DNA of 64,000 bases, taken from Streptomyces uncialis (GTDB lineage: Bacteria; Actinomycetota; Actinomycetes; Streptomycetales; Streptomycetaceae). The notes below the pieces were generated by a model, which saw only the letters and a list, made by a program, of their open reading frames with translations, ran no database searches and was not told where the DNA came from. Position 1 is the first letter of the stretch. Every line of letters starts with the position of its first letter. Of the stretch, positions 54,068 through 63,938 are shown piece after piece. Location: NCBI RefSeq assembly GCF_036250755.1, contig NZ_CP109583.1:496001-560000 (forward strand), in the 5' to 3' direction. The position numbers and the translations under genes are program-made.

Positions 54068-55573
54068 TCAGGGGTGGGACCGCGCCGAGGCGGCGACCCA
54101 GTCGTCCTGCTCCCACAGGACGACGTCGTCGGAGGTCCCGGCTCCCATTCCGACTTCGATGCCGCCTTCGGCTCCGGTTCCCCTCCTCGCGGCCCGGAGG
54201 ATCTCGGCGACGGAGCAGCCCTGGTCCCGCACCGCCGTCGAGAGGACCCGGAAGAGGAAGACCAGGAATTCGGCGGCCTGAGCAGGGTTCATGAACGACG
54301 GCAGATGGGTGAGCCTGCCGGTGGTGGGGCCGCCGTCCGGCTCGACCATGTGCAGGGCCAGTCCGTCGTGCAGTGCCGGTGTGCGAAAACCCAGGAGACG
54401 GAACGCCAGATCCCCGGGTTCGGTCGGCTCGGCGTCGCACATCGAGCGAGGGTAGATCTGCATGCACACGGAGGGGGCGTGCGCGGCTTCCGGGTCATCC
54501 TGTGCCAGGGCCTCCTCGACCAGATACGACGGTGTGCTCGCGTGGTCGACCGCGTCGAGGAGCACGTCCTGGGCCTGCTCGACCAGTTCAGGGAAGGTCG
54601 CCGTGCGGTCGACCGGGACCCGCAGCAGGAGTCGGTCGCTGAACAGACCGACGAGCGGCTCGTGCTCCTCTTCCTCACGTCCCGCGTACGGCACGGAAAC
54701 GACCGTCTCCGGGGTTCCCGTCAGGTCGGCGAGCACTGCGGCCAGCGCCGCCAGCGTGATGGTGAACGTGGTCGAACGCAGCGAACTCGCCAGCTGCCGC
54801 ATCCCCTTCCCCAGAGGATCGGGGAGACCGAAAGGCAGGGACAACGCCACGGTGCTCCGCGCCCCTTCGCCCGGACTTTCCCCGGACCCCTTCCCCGGCC
54901 CGGCGTCCGACGCCGGCACTCCGAACGCTCCGCCGAGACGGCGACGCCACCAGCCCAGATCACGGGTGTACCAGCCGGACCGCTCCCGCTCCGCGGACTC
55001 GGCCACAAAGGCCGCCCAGGCAGCTTCGAGCGTTTTCTGCGGATCTCCCGGATCGGTGGCCTCCCCGCGGGACAGTGCGCGGAAGTGGCTCTGGATGCCC
55101 CTGATCACCACGCCACAGCTCCAGCCGTCGGCCACGACATGGCTGATGGTGAGGAACAGCAGATGGCGCCTGGGTTCGAGGGTCACCAGGGTCACACGCA
55201 TCGGCCAGTCCGTCGCCAGATCCACGGGCACCGCGCTGTCCGTCGCCCCGAAGCGGGTGCTGGCGTCCGCCTGCCGTTCGGTGGGCTGCCCGGTCAGATC
55301 GACGACCTTCACCGGGTACGAGTCCGGGGCCGCCCGGAGCGTCGCCACGGGTTCTCCGTCCGGGCCGGCCACGATGCGCGTCCGCAGCGGGGCGTGCTGG
55401 CGGACGACCCGCGCCAGAGCCCGGCCGAGCAGAAGCGGATCGATCTCGTCCGTCACCAGATAGGTCGGTGACATCTGGTCGACCGGGTTGTCCGAGGCGC
55501 ATGCCGCGCGCCAGCGCCGTGCCTGCCCGCGGGTCAGTTCCGTCGGGATCGCGTCGTGCCCCTCGTCAGCCAC
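54068..55573 (-). CDS. Free-standing NRPS condensation domain protein
   Basis: 501 residues, a single condensation-superfamily domain. The core motif reads SHVVADG (near residue 146): the catalytic second His and the DG are kept while the first His is Ser. Other motifs are PTELTRGQARRW near the N-terminus and VSVPYAGREEEEHEPLVGLFSD, a form of the NRPS latch region. It could form the final amide/ester bond or release the peptide onto an external acceptor. GTG start at 55573 chosen because the domain starts directly after it, the upstream gene stops at 55566 (8-bp overlap) and a GAGAGGGGG site precedes it. Last gene of the leftward NRPS operon. Confidence 0.85.
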   Translation of the reverse strand: MADEGHDAIPTELTRGQARRWRAACASDNPVDQMSPTYLVTDEIDPLLLGRALARVVRQHAPLRTRIVAGPDGEPVATLRAAPDSYPVKVVDLTGQPTERQADASTRFGATDSAVPVDLATDWPMRVTLVTLEPRRHLLFLTISHVVADGWSCGVVIRGIQSHFRALSRGEATDPGDPQKTLEAAWAAFVAESAERERSGWYTRDLGWWRRRLGGAFGVPASDAGPGKGSGESPGEGARSTVALSLPFGLPDPLGKGMRQLASSLRSTTFTITLAALAAVLADLTGTPETVVSVPYAGREEEEHEPLVGLFSDRLLLRVPVDRTATFPELVEQAQDVLLDAVDHASTPSYLVEEALAQDDPEAAHAPSVCMQIYPRSMCDAEPTEPGDLAFRLLGFRTPALHDGLALHMVEPDGGPTTGRLTHLPSFMNPAQAAEFLVFLFRVLSTAVRDQGCSVAEILRAARRGTGAEGGIEVGMGAGTSDDVVLWEQDDWVAASARSHP

Positions 55574-57902
55574 CCGTGGCCCCCTCTCGGCCGCGGGTGG
55601 CCGATCCGCTTCCTCTCGGCACGCGCAGCTGAGCGAGAAGCTGGTACACGGTCTCGGTGCCGCGGCGCAGTTCCTCCACCTTGATGTACTCGTCCGTGCC
55701 GTGCATACGCCGCAAGGCGTCCCGGTCGACGGTGTACGGGTACATCCCGTACACCGGGATTCCCTTCTCACGGAAAGGGACAGCGCTGGTCACCGCTTCG
55801 AACTGTGCGGCGGTCGTGGCCACTTTGCCGTGGGTGACCGTCACGGCGCGCCGCCACATGCGGAAGATGTCCGTGTCGACCGTGGACGCCGGGACCGCGA
55901 GATATCCGGTGAACCGTTCCAACGCCTGCTGCTCCGTCTCGCCCGCGCGGGCCACGACGGACAGCACGGCGTGATCCGCGATGAGCTCACGTAGTCCGCG
56001 CACCACCGTGGCGGGGTCGTCCCCGCCGGGCAGGAAGCCGACGAGCATCCGCGCGGAGGCGCGGCCCGGGATGATGCTGGTGTAGTAGCCGGCGTCGGCG
56101 CCTACGAACGCGAGGGTGGTGCGCATCATGGCGTTGTGCAGTTCAGGGTGCCCGCTCGCTCTGATCGCGCGCTCACCGGCCTCGTTCCTGGCCGGTTGGG
56201 TGCGGGCGGAGAGCATGTCCCGGAGTGCGGCCGCGAACGCGCGGTCGCGAGTGGCGCGGCTCAACTCCTTGAAGTAGGTGCGGGACAGCGCGTTGGGGCG
56301 GATGGGGGCACGGAAGTCGCCGAGTAGTTCGAGCGCCCGACCGAGGCGGACCACCGCCTGGCCCTCGTTGGGCTTCGAGGTGTGGGTCGCGTAGGCCCGG
56401 GTCTCCACCTGGACGAGGATCGCGCGCCTGTCCGAGCAGGTCAGACTGGCGAGCATGGGGGTGGTCTCGTCCTTCTGGTTCAGGATCCAGCCGCCCTCGG
56501 TGAGGACGACCCCGGGTTCTACCTTGCCCGGGTACTTGTCCAGCAGCCAACGCACTCCGTGGGAGCCTTGCTCCTCGTCACAGTCGGACCAGAAGATCAC
56601 CTCGCGGTCGAAGCGTGCTCCTTCCCTCAGATGTCGCACCAGGGCGGCTGCGAAGGCCGCGTTGGTTCCCTTCATGTCCAGCGCGCCCCGACCGTAGAGA
56701 CGTCCGTCCTTCACCTCGCCCCCGAAGGGGTCCACCGTCCACGGGTCGCCGATCGCGGGCACCACGTCGGAGTGCCCGAGCAGAAGCAGGGGCTTCTTGT
56801 CCGTGGGGCCCGCGGCGGGGACTCGGGCGAAGAAGTGGACGTTTCCGGCCTTCGGGGTCTCGACCGTCTCCGTGCGGGCGCCGGCGTCCTCGAAGAGGTG
56901 CCGGAGCATCCGGGCGTGCGGCAGGGTGAGCGCGCCGTCGCCCGGATTGCCGGTGTCGTGACGGATCATCGCGGAGGCGAGAGCGACCGGGTCGACGGCG
57001 GCGGCGCTCGTGAACGTCGCCGGGCCCGTTCCGCTCCGGGCCGTCTGAAGCGGCGCGGTCACCGTCGCGTTCGGCGCGAGCGCCTCGGCAGGGGTGGCGG
57101 TCGCGCCGAACGCGACGGTGACCGCGCCGACGCCGACGCTCAGCAACGACCGCCGGGACGGTTCCCCGGCCGCGACCGGGGCCGGCACACAGGCCCGGAT
57201 CACCGGCCCGGGGGCCGTGCGGTGGATGTCGTGACCGCCGTCCACGGTGTCTTCGGTCCACTGGATGTCTGTGTACCGTGCCCACTCACGGGCCGTCGTC
57301 TCGGAGACCCGCGGGTCGTGGGTGCCTCTGACCAGCCGGACCGGCACGGAGAGGCTCGGCGCGGCACGGCCGTCGTATCCCGCGCCGAGCCGGAGATCGG
57401 CGAGGATCGGGGCCAGGAGAAGTTCCTCGGCGGCCTCCGGCCCCTTGACCGGCTCCGGTGCCGTGAGGCCGGCTGCCGCCGCGTACGACCGCGCGTCCAC
57501 CGCGGTGATCGACCGGGATCCACCGGTGCGGGCCGACGGCGGCCTGCCCGCCACCACGCACAGGAGCGCCACGTCCCGGCCGGCTTCCGCCAGGGCTCGA
57601 CACGTCTCGTACGCGATGACGCCGCCCAGGCCGACTCCGACCAGGATCAGCCGTCGGTCCGAGCCGGCGAGTTCGGCGGCGATCATCTGCGCGTACTCGG
57701 CCATGTCGGTCACCGGCCGCTCGCCGAGGCGCGGGCCGCGGCCGGGCGGGTCCACGACCGCGAGGGCCGTTCCGGTCGGCATCCGCGACGCCCAGGAGTC
57801 GAACGACGTGCCGGACGCGCCGGTGGGCGGAACGCAGACGACGAGCGTGTGGGCGTCGTCAGGCCGGAGGGTGAAGCGCACCCACGCCGCTGTCGTGGTC
57901 AT
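55566..57902 (-). CDS. Thioesterase-like/Tat-like/M20 metallopeptidase fusion
   Basis: 778 residues in three parts. Residues 1-240 are a type II thioesterase-like alpha/beta hydrolase (CVPPTGASGTSFDSWA, DPPGRGPR, VDGGHDIH), but the nucleophile elbow reads GVGLG, so the catalytic Ser is Gly. Residues ~245-275 look exactly like a twin-arginine signal (SRRSLLS, then hydrophobic, then an AEALA-type cleavage site) in the middle of the protein. Residues ~300-770 are an M20 peptidase with metal and catalytic motifs LLGHSDVVP, GRGALDMKG, CDEEQGSHG, LTEGG and a final RMHGTDEY. It overlaps the upstream NRPS by ATGA. The peptidase could trim or activate the peptide product. A possible internal GTG near 57188 could release the Tat-M20 part separately, but no ribosome site supports it. 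Confidence 0.85.
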   Translation of the reverse strand: MTTTAAWVRFTLRPDDAHTLVVCVPPTGASGTSFDSWASRMPTGTALAVVDPPGRGPRLGERPVTDMAEYAQMIAAELAGSDRRLILVGVGLGGVIAYETCRALAEAGRDVALLCVVAGRPPSARTGGSRSITAVDARSYAAAAGLTAPEPVKGPEAAEELLLAPILADLRLGAGYDGRAAPSLSVPVRLVRGTHDPRVSETTAREWARYTDIQWTEDTVDGGHDIHRTAPGPVIRACVPAPVAAGEPSRRSLLSVGVGAVTVAFGATATPAEALAPNATVTAPLQTARSGTGPATFTSAAAVDPVALASAMIRHDTGNPGDGALTLPHARMLRHLFEDAGARTETVETPKAGNVHFFARVPAAGPTDKKPLLLLGHSDVVPAIGDPWTVDPFGGEVKDGRLYGRGALDMKGTNAAFAAALVRHLREGARFDREVIFWSDCDEEQGSHGVRWLLDKYPGKVEPGVVLTEGGWILNQKDETTPMLASLTCSDRRAILVQVETRAYATHTSKPNEGQAVVRLGRALELLGDFRAPIRPNALSRTYFKELSRATRDRAFAAALRDMLSARTQPARNEAGERAIRASGHPELHNAMMRTTLAFVGADAGYYTSIIPGRASARMLVGFLPGGDDPATVVRGLRELIADHAVLSVVARAGETEQQALERFTGYLAVPASTVDTDIFRMWRRAVTVTHGKVATTAAQFEAVTSAVPFREKGIPVYGMYPYTVDRDALRRMHGTDEYIKVEELRRGTETVYQLLAQLRVPRGSGSATRGREGATGG

Positions 57903-59704
57903 GCGCCGGCCTCCGCGTCGCCGTCACGGTCGCGGCACAGCTCGACGACCCCCGAGAAGGTGGGGGACCCGAGCAGTCGACGCAGGCTGATGCGCTTGCC
58001 GAACGCCGTCTCCAGCCGGTTCGCGAACCGGACGGCCAGCAGGGAGTGGCCGCCCGCGTCGAAGAAGTTGTCGTCCGGCGTGGCGGGGGCCGTTCCGAGC
58101 AACCGCTCCCAGAGGCCGAGGACGACGCTCTCTGTCTCGTCGGCCGGTGCGAACCGCTCGCGCGGCCCCTGGGCGGCATTCTCGGCGATCGTCCCGAGGA
58201 CGACACGGTCCAGCTTGCCGTTGGGACCCAAAGGCAGGTTCGGCAGCACGACGATCCGTGACGGGAGCATGTAGTCCGGCAGCCGATCCCGGAGGAAGGC
58301 TCGCAGAGCCGCCGGATCCGCTTCAGCCGCCTCCGTCACACAGGCGACCAGCCGGGGTTCCCCTTGTTCCTCGGTGACGAAGACACCCGCTTCGGCGACG
58401 GACGGATTCTTGCGCAGGGTGGCCTCGATCTCTTCGAGTTCGACACGATAGCCGCGAATTTTCACCTGGTTGTCGACCCGTCCGACGATCTCCAGATCGC
58501 CTCCGGCGGACAGCCGACCGCGATCTCCGGTGCGGTAGCGGCGCACGCCGTCGTCCCCTGTGGTGAACCTGTCGCCGGCGGCCCGGACATAGCCCAGCGC
58601 CAGGGGCGTCCCCGCCACCCACACCTCGCCGACCACTCCCGGGGGCAGCAGCCGACCGTACCGGTCGTGCACGGTGAGGGACGCGCCTGCCACCGCCTTC
58701 CCGACGGGCACCCGGTCGGCGTCGGGGGCGAGCGCGGCGGTGTCGTACGCGGCGACGTTCGAGGCGGTCTCCGTCATCCCGTACAGGTTGAGCAGGGTGG
58801 TACCCGGGAACGTCGCGCGGAACCGGTGGACTGTGGCCGTCGGCAGGGCGTCCGCACCGCTGGTCACGAGCACCGGACGATGCGCGAGTCCGCCGCGGCG
58901 GTCCGCCTCGTCCAGCAGCCCGGTCACGAGGTGCGGAGTGAGGAACAGATGGGTGACCCGCTCGCGTTCGAAGGCGTCGGCGAAGAGGGCGGGGTCCAAG
59001 ACCTCCTCCCTGGTCAGGAAGACGGACGGGACTCCCCGCAGGAGTCCGCCGAGCAGTTCCCAGGGGGAGGCGACCAGGGAGACGGACTTCTGGACGGCGA
59101 GTACGGCTCCGGGCTCGAAGGGGTGGTCACGCCACATCCACCGCAACCGGTTGAGGACCGCCCGGCAGCCGATGCGCACCCCTTTGGGGTCCCCGGTCGT
59201 GCCCGAGGTGTAGACGATGTGGAACACCGCCGAGGGATCGTCGTCGGCCGGGTCGCGAGGCGCGAGCACGGGCCCCCGCGTCGGCTCGGTCAGCCGTACC
59301 CGGGGCGCGTCCAGCGTCGGGAACTGGTCGAGCCCCGGTTCCGCGAGTACGCAGTCCGGAGCGGTCTCCTCGATCATCCTGCGCTGTCGGCGGGCCGGAA
59401 TCGCCGGGTCGAGACCGAGATGGCCGGCACCGGTGCGCAGCACCGCGAGCACACCGGCGAGAGCGGCGGGCCCCCGATCGGCCGCGAGCGCGACGACGCC
59501 GCCGGGGCGCACACCGCGATCGGCGAGCTGTGCCGCGAGTCGGCCGCTCCACAGATCCAGTTGGCCGTAGGTCAGGACGCGCTCGCCGGTCCGCACCGCG
59601 ATCGCGTCCGGGGTGGCGGCGGCCTGCGCGGCGAAGAGCGCCGCGAGTGACGCGGGGCCGTCGCCGATGCCGGCCTCATGCGGTGCGGTGACGTCGGACA
59701 GCAT
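57899..59704 (-). CDS. NRPS module A-PCP with non-amino-acid-type binding pocket
   Basis: 601 residues. Adenylation domain ~10-505: VYTSGTTGDPKGV (A3), LYGMTETAS (A5), YRTGDRGR (A7), GRVDNQVKIRGYRVEL (A8), NGKLDRV (A10). PCP with DNFFDAGGHSLLAV (Ser near residue 553). At the A4 position the usual FDxS, whose Asp binds the substrate alpha-amino group, reads LVAS, so the Asp is Val. This suggests a substrate without a free alpha-amine, such as a keto, hydroxy, aryl or beta-amino acid. The ATG overlaps the upstream NRPS stop (TGATG). Confidence 0.88.
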   Translation of the reverse strand: MLSDVTAPHEAGIGDGPASLAALFAAQAAATPDAIAVRTGERVLTYGQLDLWSGRLAAQLADRGVRPGGVVALAADRGPAALAGVLAVLRTGAGHLGLDPAIPARRQRRMIEETAPDCVLAEPGLDQFPTLDAPRVRLTEPTRGPVLAPRDPADDDPSAVFHIVYTSGTTGDPKGVRIGCRAVLNRLRWMWRDHPFEPGAVLAVQKSVSLVASPWELLGGLLRGVPSVFLTREEVLDPALFADAFERERVTHLFLTPHLVTGLLDEADRRGGLAHRPVLVTSGADALPTATVHRFRATFPGTTLLNLYGMTETASNVAAYDTAALAPDADRVPVGKAVAGASLTVHDRYGRLLPPGVVGEVWVAGTPLALGYVRAAGDRFTTGDDGVRRYRTGDRGRLSAGGDLEIVGRVDNQVKIRGYRVELEEIEATLRKNPSVAEAGVFVTEEQGEPRLVACVTEAAEADPAALRAFLRDRLPDYMLPSRIVVLPNLPLGPNGKLDRVVLGTIAENAAQGPRERFAPADETESVVLGLWERLLGTAPATPDDNFFDAGGHSLLAVRFANRLETAFGKRISLRRLLGSPTFSGVVELCRDRDGDAEAGA

Positions 59705-62700
59705 CAGAGGGTTCCTCCCGTGGTGAGGTTGGAGACGAGGTACCGGCTCTTCGCGTCCGGCAGCAGGTTCAACGCGCGGGTCGCAGTGCCGGGGGCCTGT
59801 ACGAGGGCGCGCGCGGCGAGCAGCGTGCTCTCCAGCACGTTCCGGGCGACGTCCTCGTCCATCAGCTGCGGCTGATATGCGAACTGCAGGAGAAGCTCCC
59901 CCGGCCCGTGCGGCTGCACATAGAGCGCACAGTCGTACTTGGTGTAGCCGGTGTCGAGTTCGACGAATCGGAAGGTCACCCCGTCCGCGGTCGTGCCCGC
60001 CGCCGGGTAGGCGAGCATGTTGAGCATGGTCTGGAAAACGGGCGTGGCGGAGCCGCTGCGCGCGGTGGCCGGCAGATCGCGCAGGGTCCAGCCGAAGGGA
60101 TGGTCGGACGCGGCGTATCCGTCGAGCACCACGTCCCGGACCCGTTCCGCGAAGGTGCCGATGGTCGTGCCGGGGTCCACCGCGATGCGCAGCGGGAGCA
60201 TCGACAGCATGAAGGCGGGGACGTCGGCCTGCTCGGGACGGTCGCGGCTCGCCATCGGCGCGCCGATCATCACCTCGTCGGTGTCGCCGTAGTACGCGAG
60301 GGCCAGCGCGTAAGCGGCGAGGAGGTGACTGAACGAGGTCCCGCCGATGCGGCGCGCCGACTCCCGCACGGACGTCGTCAGATCCTCTGTCAGGACGGCC
60401 TCGACGATCCGACCCCGGTACGTCGGTCGCTTCGGCCTCGGCCGCTGCGCCACGTCGAGCACGGGCAGTTCGCCGGCGAGCTGTCGATGCCAGTACGCGC
60501 CGGCCTCGGCGACTTCCGGGGTGCGCAGGAGTTCCTCGTGCCAGTCGAGGTAGCGGTCGTAGTGCGCGGTTCGCTCCCGGTCGGCGGTGGCCGTGCGGTC
60601 CCGTGCCGATCGGTACAGCTCTGCGAGGCGACGGAACAGCACGGTGGCACCCCAGCCGTCGAGCAGGATCTCGTGCATGGTGACCAGAAGCCGGTGCTCC
60701 CGGTCCCCGAGGGCGAACAGGCGCAGTCGCAGGGGTGGTTCCGAGGTCAGGGCGAACGGCCGCGCGGCCTCGTCGGCGGCCTCCTCCCGGTGGCGCCGCA
60801 GGCGTTCCTCCGCTCCGTGTTCTCCGAGGTGCTCGACGGCGGGCAGCGGCACGCGCCAGTGCGGGTAGCTGTGGACGGGCCTGTCGTCCTGTTCCGCGAA
60901 ACGCGCGAGCAGGACCGGATTCTCCTCCAGCAGCAGGTCCCAGGCGCGGGAGAGCCGGTCGTGATCGAGTGGGCCGTCCAGCACCAGGGATCCCTGGTAG
61001 CTGTAGTTCGGGCTGTCCGGGTCGAGACACCAGTGGAAGTAGACCCCTTCCTGTTGCGGCGTCAGCGGCCGGGTGCGCGGGACGTCGTCCGAGGCGCTCC
61101 CGGCGGAGGGGGCGGGGCGCCGCTCGGCCGGGGTCCCGACGGGGGCGGAGTCCGTGGCGAGGGCGGCGAGAGCGGCCGGGCTGCCGTCGCCCAGGACATC
61201 GCGCAGAGTAGCGGCGGTCCCGTCGACGCGCAGCCGGGCCAGCAGCCGCATGGCCAGGAGGGAGTCGCCGCCCAGCTCCAGGAACGTCTCGTCACGGCCG
61301 ACCGCGCCCGTGCCCAGCAGTTCGGCGACGACGGCGGCGATGTGCCGTTCCGTCGGATCACGGGGGGCGTCGTAGGCCCGGGCGGCGGGTCGTTCCCTGC
61401 GGGGCGGCGGGGGAAGCGCGGCGTGGTCCGTCTTGCCGTTGCGAGTCAGCGGCAGGGCCGCCAGCTCCACGAAGACGGATGGCACCATGGCCTGGGGGAG
61501 CCGGTCGGATAGATGGGCGCGCAGCTCGTCGACGGGGAGGGGAGAGCGGTCCGACACCACGTGGCCGACGAGTCGGGGCGGCACCGCCGCGGCGGGTGCG
61601 AGTCCCGTCTCCCGGGCCACCAGCGCGGCGGACGGCTCCGGGGTGTGCACCGTCACCGCGCAGGCGGTCACGGCCGGATGAGCTCCGAGGACGGCTTCGA
61701 TCTCCGCGAGCTCCATCCGGACGCCACCCAGCTTCACCTGGCGGTCGACGCGGCCCAGGTACTCCAACTCCCCGGACGGCAGGACGCGGACGGCATCCCC
61801 GGTCCGGTACACGCGGCCGTGCCCGGTGAACGGGTCCTGGTGGAAGGTCTCAGCGGTACGCAGCGGATCACCGAGGTAGCCGCGACCCACCGCGACCCCG
61901 CCGACGAACAGCTCCCCCGCCTCGCCTCGCGGGCACGACAGCCAGCTGTCGCCGTCTCCGCGCAGCACGTACAGCGTGACATTGCCGATAGGGCCGCCGA
62001 TCGGAAGGTGGCGCACGTCCGGGGCGGGTGCCACAAGTCTCGCGTGCGTCACGTCGTCGGAGCATTCCGTGGGCCCGTACGCGTTCAGCAGTCCGACCGT
62101 CGGGAAGGCGGCGAGCCAGCGGCGCGCCAGCGCCGGCGGCAGCTCCTCACCGGTGGCGATCATCCAGCGGAGTCCGGCGAGGGTCTTCCATTCGGGCTGG
62201 GCCGGGCCGACGGATGCCGTACGGGTGTCCCGGGCGTCCAACAGGAATCGGATCAGAGTGGGCACGACCTCCAGGACGGTGGTGCCCCGGCGCACGACGG
62301 ACGTCAGCAGCGCCGCGCCGTCCTGGGCCTCGTCGTCGGTGTAGATCTGCACGACGCCACCGGTCAGAAGCGGGGCGAGCATCTGCCAGACGGAGATGTC
62401 GAAACCGAGTGGAGCGGTCTGGGCCAGTCGGTCCTCCGCGCCCAGCCCGAGGTCATGGACCTTCGCCCACAGGTGGTTGAGCATGCCCTGGTGCTCGACC
62501 AGCGCGCCTTTGGGGCGGCCGGTGGAACCCGAGGTGTAGAGGACGTAGCGGATCTCGTCGGGGGCCGGGGGCAGGGGACGCCCCGTGGGGACGGCGGATT
62601 CCTCGTCGAGGGTGAACCGCAGTGTGGGGCAGCCCGCCGCCTCGGCTCCCTTGACCAGCGACTCCCGGGCTTCGGGCCTGCCGGTGGTGATCAGGCAGCT

Positions 62701-63114
62701 CGCCGCGCTGTCGGCGAGGACGTCCTCGACGCGGGCGGACGGCCACCCGGCATCCACCGGGAGGTAGACCGCGCCCAGGATTTCCAGGGCCAGGAAGGCG
62801 GTCACGACCTCGCTGCCGCGCTCGCCGCCGACGGCGACCACCTGGCCGGGGCCGACGCCCCGGGCGGCGAGTGCCGACGCGGCCCGCCGGGCCTCGTCCG
62901 CGAGTTCGCCGTAGCCGACGGTGCGTCCGGCTTCCTCCACGGCGGGTCGCCCCGGGGTCCGTTCCGCGTGGCGTTCGACGTGGGTGACCACCGCGTCGCG
63001 GAGGTCGTAGGGCTCGGTTCTGGACAGGGCGACCGCGCTCGCGGCCTTCCGGTGGGCCTCCGTGAGTGGAAGCGGCGGGAATACGGCGGGCACGAGCGAG
63101 GGGGTGTCACTCAC
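59704..63114 (-). CDS. NRPS A-PCP-C
   Basis: 1,136 residues. Adenylation domain ~45-560: VLYTSGSTGRPKG (A3), GFDISVWQ (A4, Asp present), LNAYGPTEC (A5), YRTGDAVRVL (A7), GRVDRQVKLGGVRMEL (A8), NGKTDHA (A10). PCP with FLELGGDSLLAM (Ser near 616). Condensation domain ~675-1110 with MHEILLDG (catalytic His kept). The A-PCP-C order means this protein loads the first residue and its C domain accepts the next from the downstream A-PCP protein. The second pocket residues (D-I-W...) do not identify the amino acid by eye. GTG at 63114 overlaps the methyltransferase stop (GTGA); the frame is open upstream but out of register with any domain. Confidence 0.9.
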   Translation of the reverse strand: MSDTPSLVPAVFPPLPLTEAHRKAASAVALSRTEPYDLRDAVVTHVERHAERTPGRPAVEEAGRTVGYGELADEARRAASALAARGVGPGQVVAVGGERGSEVVTAFLALEILGAVYLPVDAGWPSARVEDVLADSAASCLITTGRPEARESLVKGAEAAGCPTLRFTLDEESAVPTGRPLPPAPDEIRYVLYTSGSTGRPKGALVEHQGMLNHLWAKVHDLGLGAEDRLAQTAPLGFDISVWQMLAPLLTGGVVQIYTDDEAQDGAALLTSVVRRGTTVLEVVPTLIRFLLDARDTRTASVGPAQPEWKTLAGLRWMIATGEELPPALARRWLAAFPTVGLLNAYGPTECSDDVTHARLVAPAPDVRHLPIGGPIGNVTLYVLRGDGDSWLSCPRGEAGELFVGGVAVGRGYLGDPLRTAETFHQDPFTGHGRVYRTGDAVRVLPSGELEYLGRVDRQVKLGGVRMELAEIEAVLGAHPAVTACAVTVHTPEPSAALVARETGLAPAAAVPPRLVGHVVSDRSPLPVDELRAHLSDRLPQAMVPSVFVELAALPLTRNGKTDHAALPPPPRRERPAARAYDAPRDPTERHIAAVVAELLGTGAVGRDETFLELGGDSLLAMRLLARLRVDGTAATLRDVLGDGSPAALAALATDSAPVGTPAERRPAPSAGSASDDVPRTRPLTPQQEGVYFHWCLDPDSPNYSYQGSLVLDGPLDHDRLSRAWDLLLEENPVLLARFAEQDDRPVHSYPHWRVPLPAVEHLGEHGAEERLRRHREEAADEAARPFALTSEPPLRLRLFALGDREHRLLVTMHEILLDGWGATVLFRRLAELYRSARDRTATADRERTAHYDRYLDWHEELLRTPEVAEAGAYWHRQLAGELPVLDVAQRPRPKRPTYRGRIVEAVLTEDLTTSVRESARRIGGTSFSHLLAAYALALAYYGDTDEVMIGAPMASRDRPEQADVPAFMLSMLPLRIAVDPGTTIGTFAERVRDVVLDGYAASDHPFGWTLRDLPATARSGSATPVFQTMLNMLAYPAAGTTADGVTFRFVELDTGYTKYDCALYVQPHGPGELLLQFAYQPQLMDEDVARNVLESTLLAARALVQAPGTATRALNLLPDAKSRYLVSNLTTGGTL

Positions 63115-63923
63115 CGTCGCTCCCTCTTCTCGGCGATCACCTGGAGGTATTCCACAGGTAGACCGGTCCCCCGGCTGTCGGTGGTGACGAAGCGCTCGGT
63201 CATCTCGACCAGCTCGGCGCGCAGTTCGTGCCACCGGCCCGGAGGGGAGATGGTGTTGCGGGCGGCGATGCACGGGCCGAAGCAGGATTCGAAGAAGGCG
63301 ATCAGCCCCTCGGCGTCGAATGCGTACCACAGCGCGCGACGCTCCGTCGTGAGCTCGAACGAGTCCCCGAACAGCTCTCGTTGGTACTCCTCGTCACCCC
63401 AGAGCATGGGCTGTCCCTGGTTTCCCGTGGGCGAGGGAAAGTACGAGGACAGGATCTCCTGGAAGTGCGCCGTCCAACTGCGGCTGGTCCAGTTGCACAT
63501 GCCGATACGCCCACCGGGACGGCAGACACGTGCCATCTCGCCCGCCGCGGCGGCGTGATGCGGGGCGAACTGCACACCGTAGGTCGAGGTCACGAGGTCG
63601 AACGAGTCGTCGCCGAAGGGAAGCTCCTCGGCATCGCCGCGGTGAAGGTCGATCTGGACGCCCGCCCGCTCGGCTCGCTCAAGGGCGTCCGGGAAGAACT
63701 CGTCGGTCAGATCGAGGCCCTGGACGAGTGAACCGCGACGCGCGGACAGAAGGGCCACGTTGCCGTTTCCGGTCGCCACGTCGAGGTGCAGCGTGCCGGG
63801 CTCCGGGGCGAGACGGTCGATCAGATCGACTGCTCCGGGCCTGAGGAGGTCGGCGACATGCCGGTACTCGCCGTACGACCACATGGTGCGGTTGACCTCA
63901 CGGATGTCCTGATGCGTGGGCAT
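63111..63923 (-). CDS. Class I SAM-dependent methyltransferase of the NRPS operon
   Basis: 270 residues, UbiE-like. Motif I is LHLDVATGNGNVALL near residue 50; the region FGDDSFDLVTSTYGVQF and RVCRPGGRIGMCNW follow. Position at the head of the NRPS operon suggests methylation of a building block or the final peptide; target atom unknown. ATG at 63923 preceded by a purine-rich GAGAGAAGAG site, 15 bp after the stop of the gene that continues beyond the window. Confidence 0.88.
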   Translation of the reverse strand: MPTHQDIREVNRTMWSYGEYRHVADLLRPGAVDLIDRLAPEPGTLHLDVATGNGNVALLSARRGSLVQGLDLTDEFFPDALERAERAGVQIDLHRGDAEELPFGDDSFDLVTSTYGVQFAPHHAAAAGEMARVCRPGGRIGMCNWTSRSWTAHFQEILSSYFPSPTGNQGQPMLWGDEEYQRELFGDSFELTTERRALWYAFDAEGLIAFFESCFGPCIAARNTISPPGRWHELRAELVEMTERFVTTDSRGTGLPVEYLQVIAEKRERR

Positions 63924-63938
63924 GGTGTCTCTTCTCTC

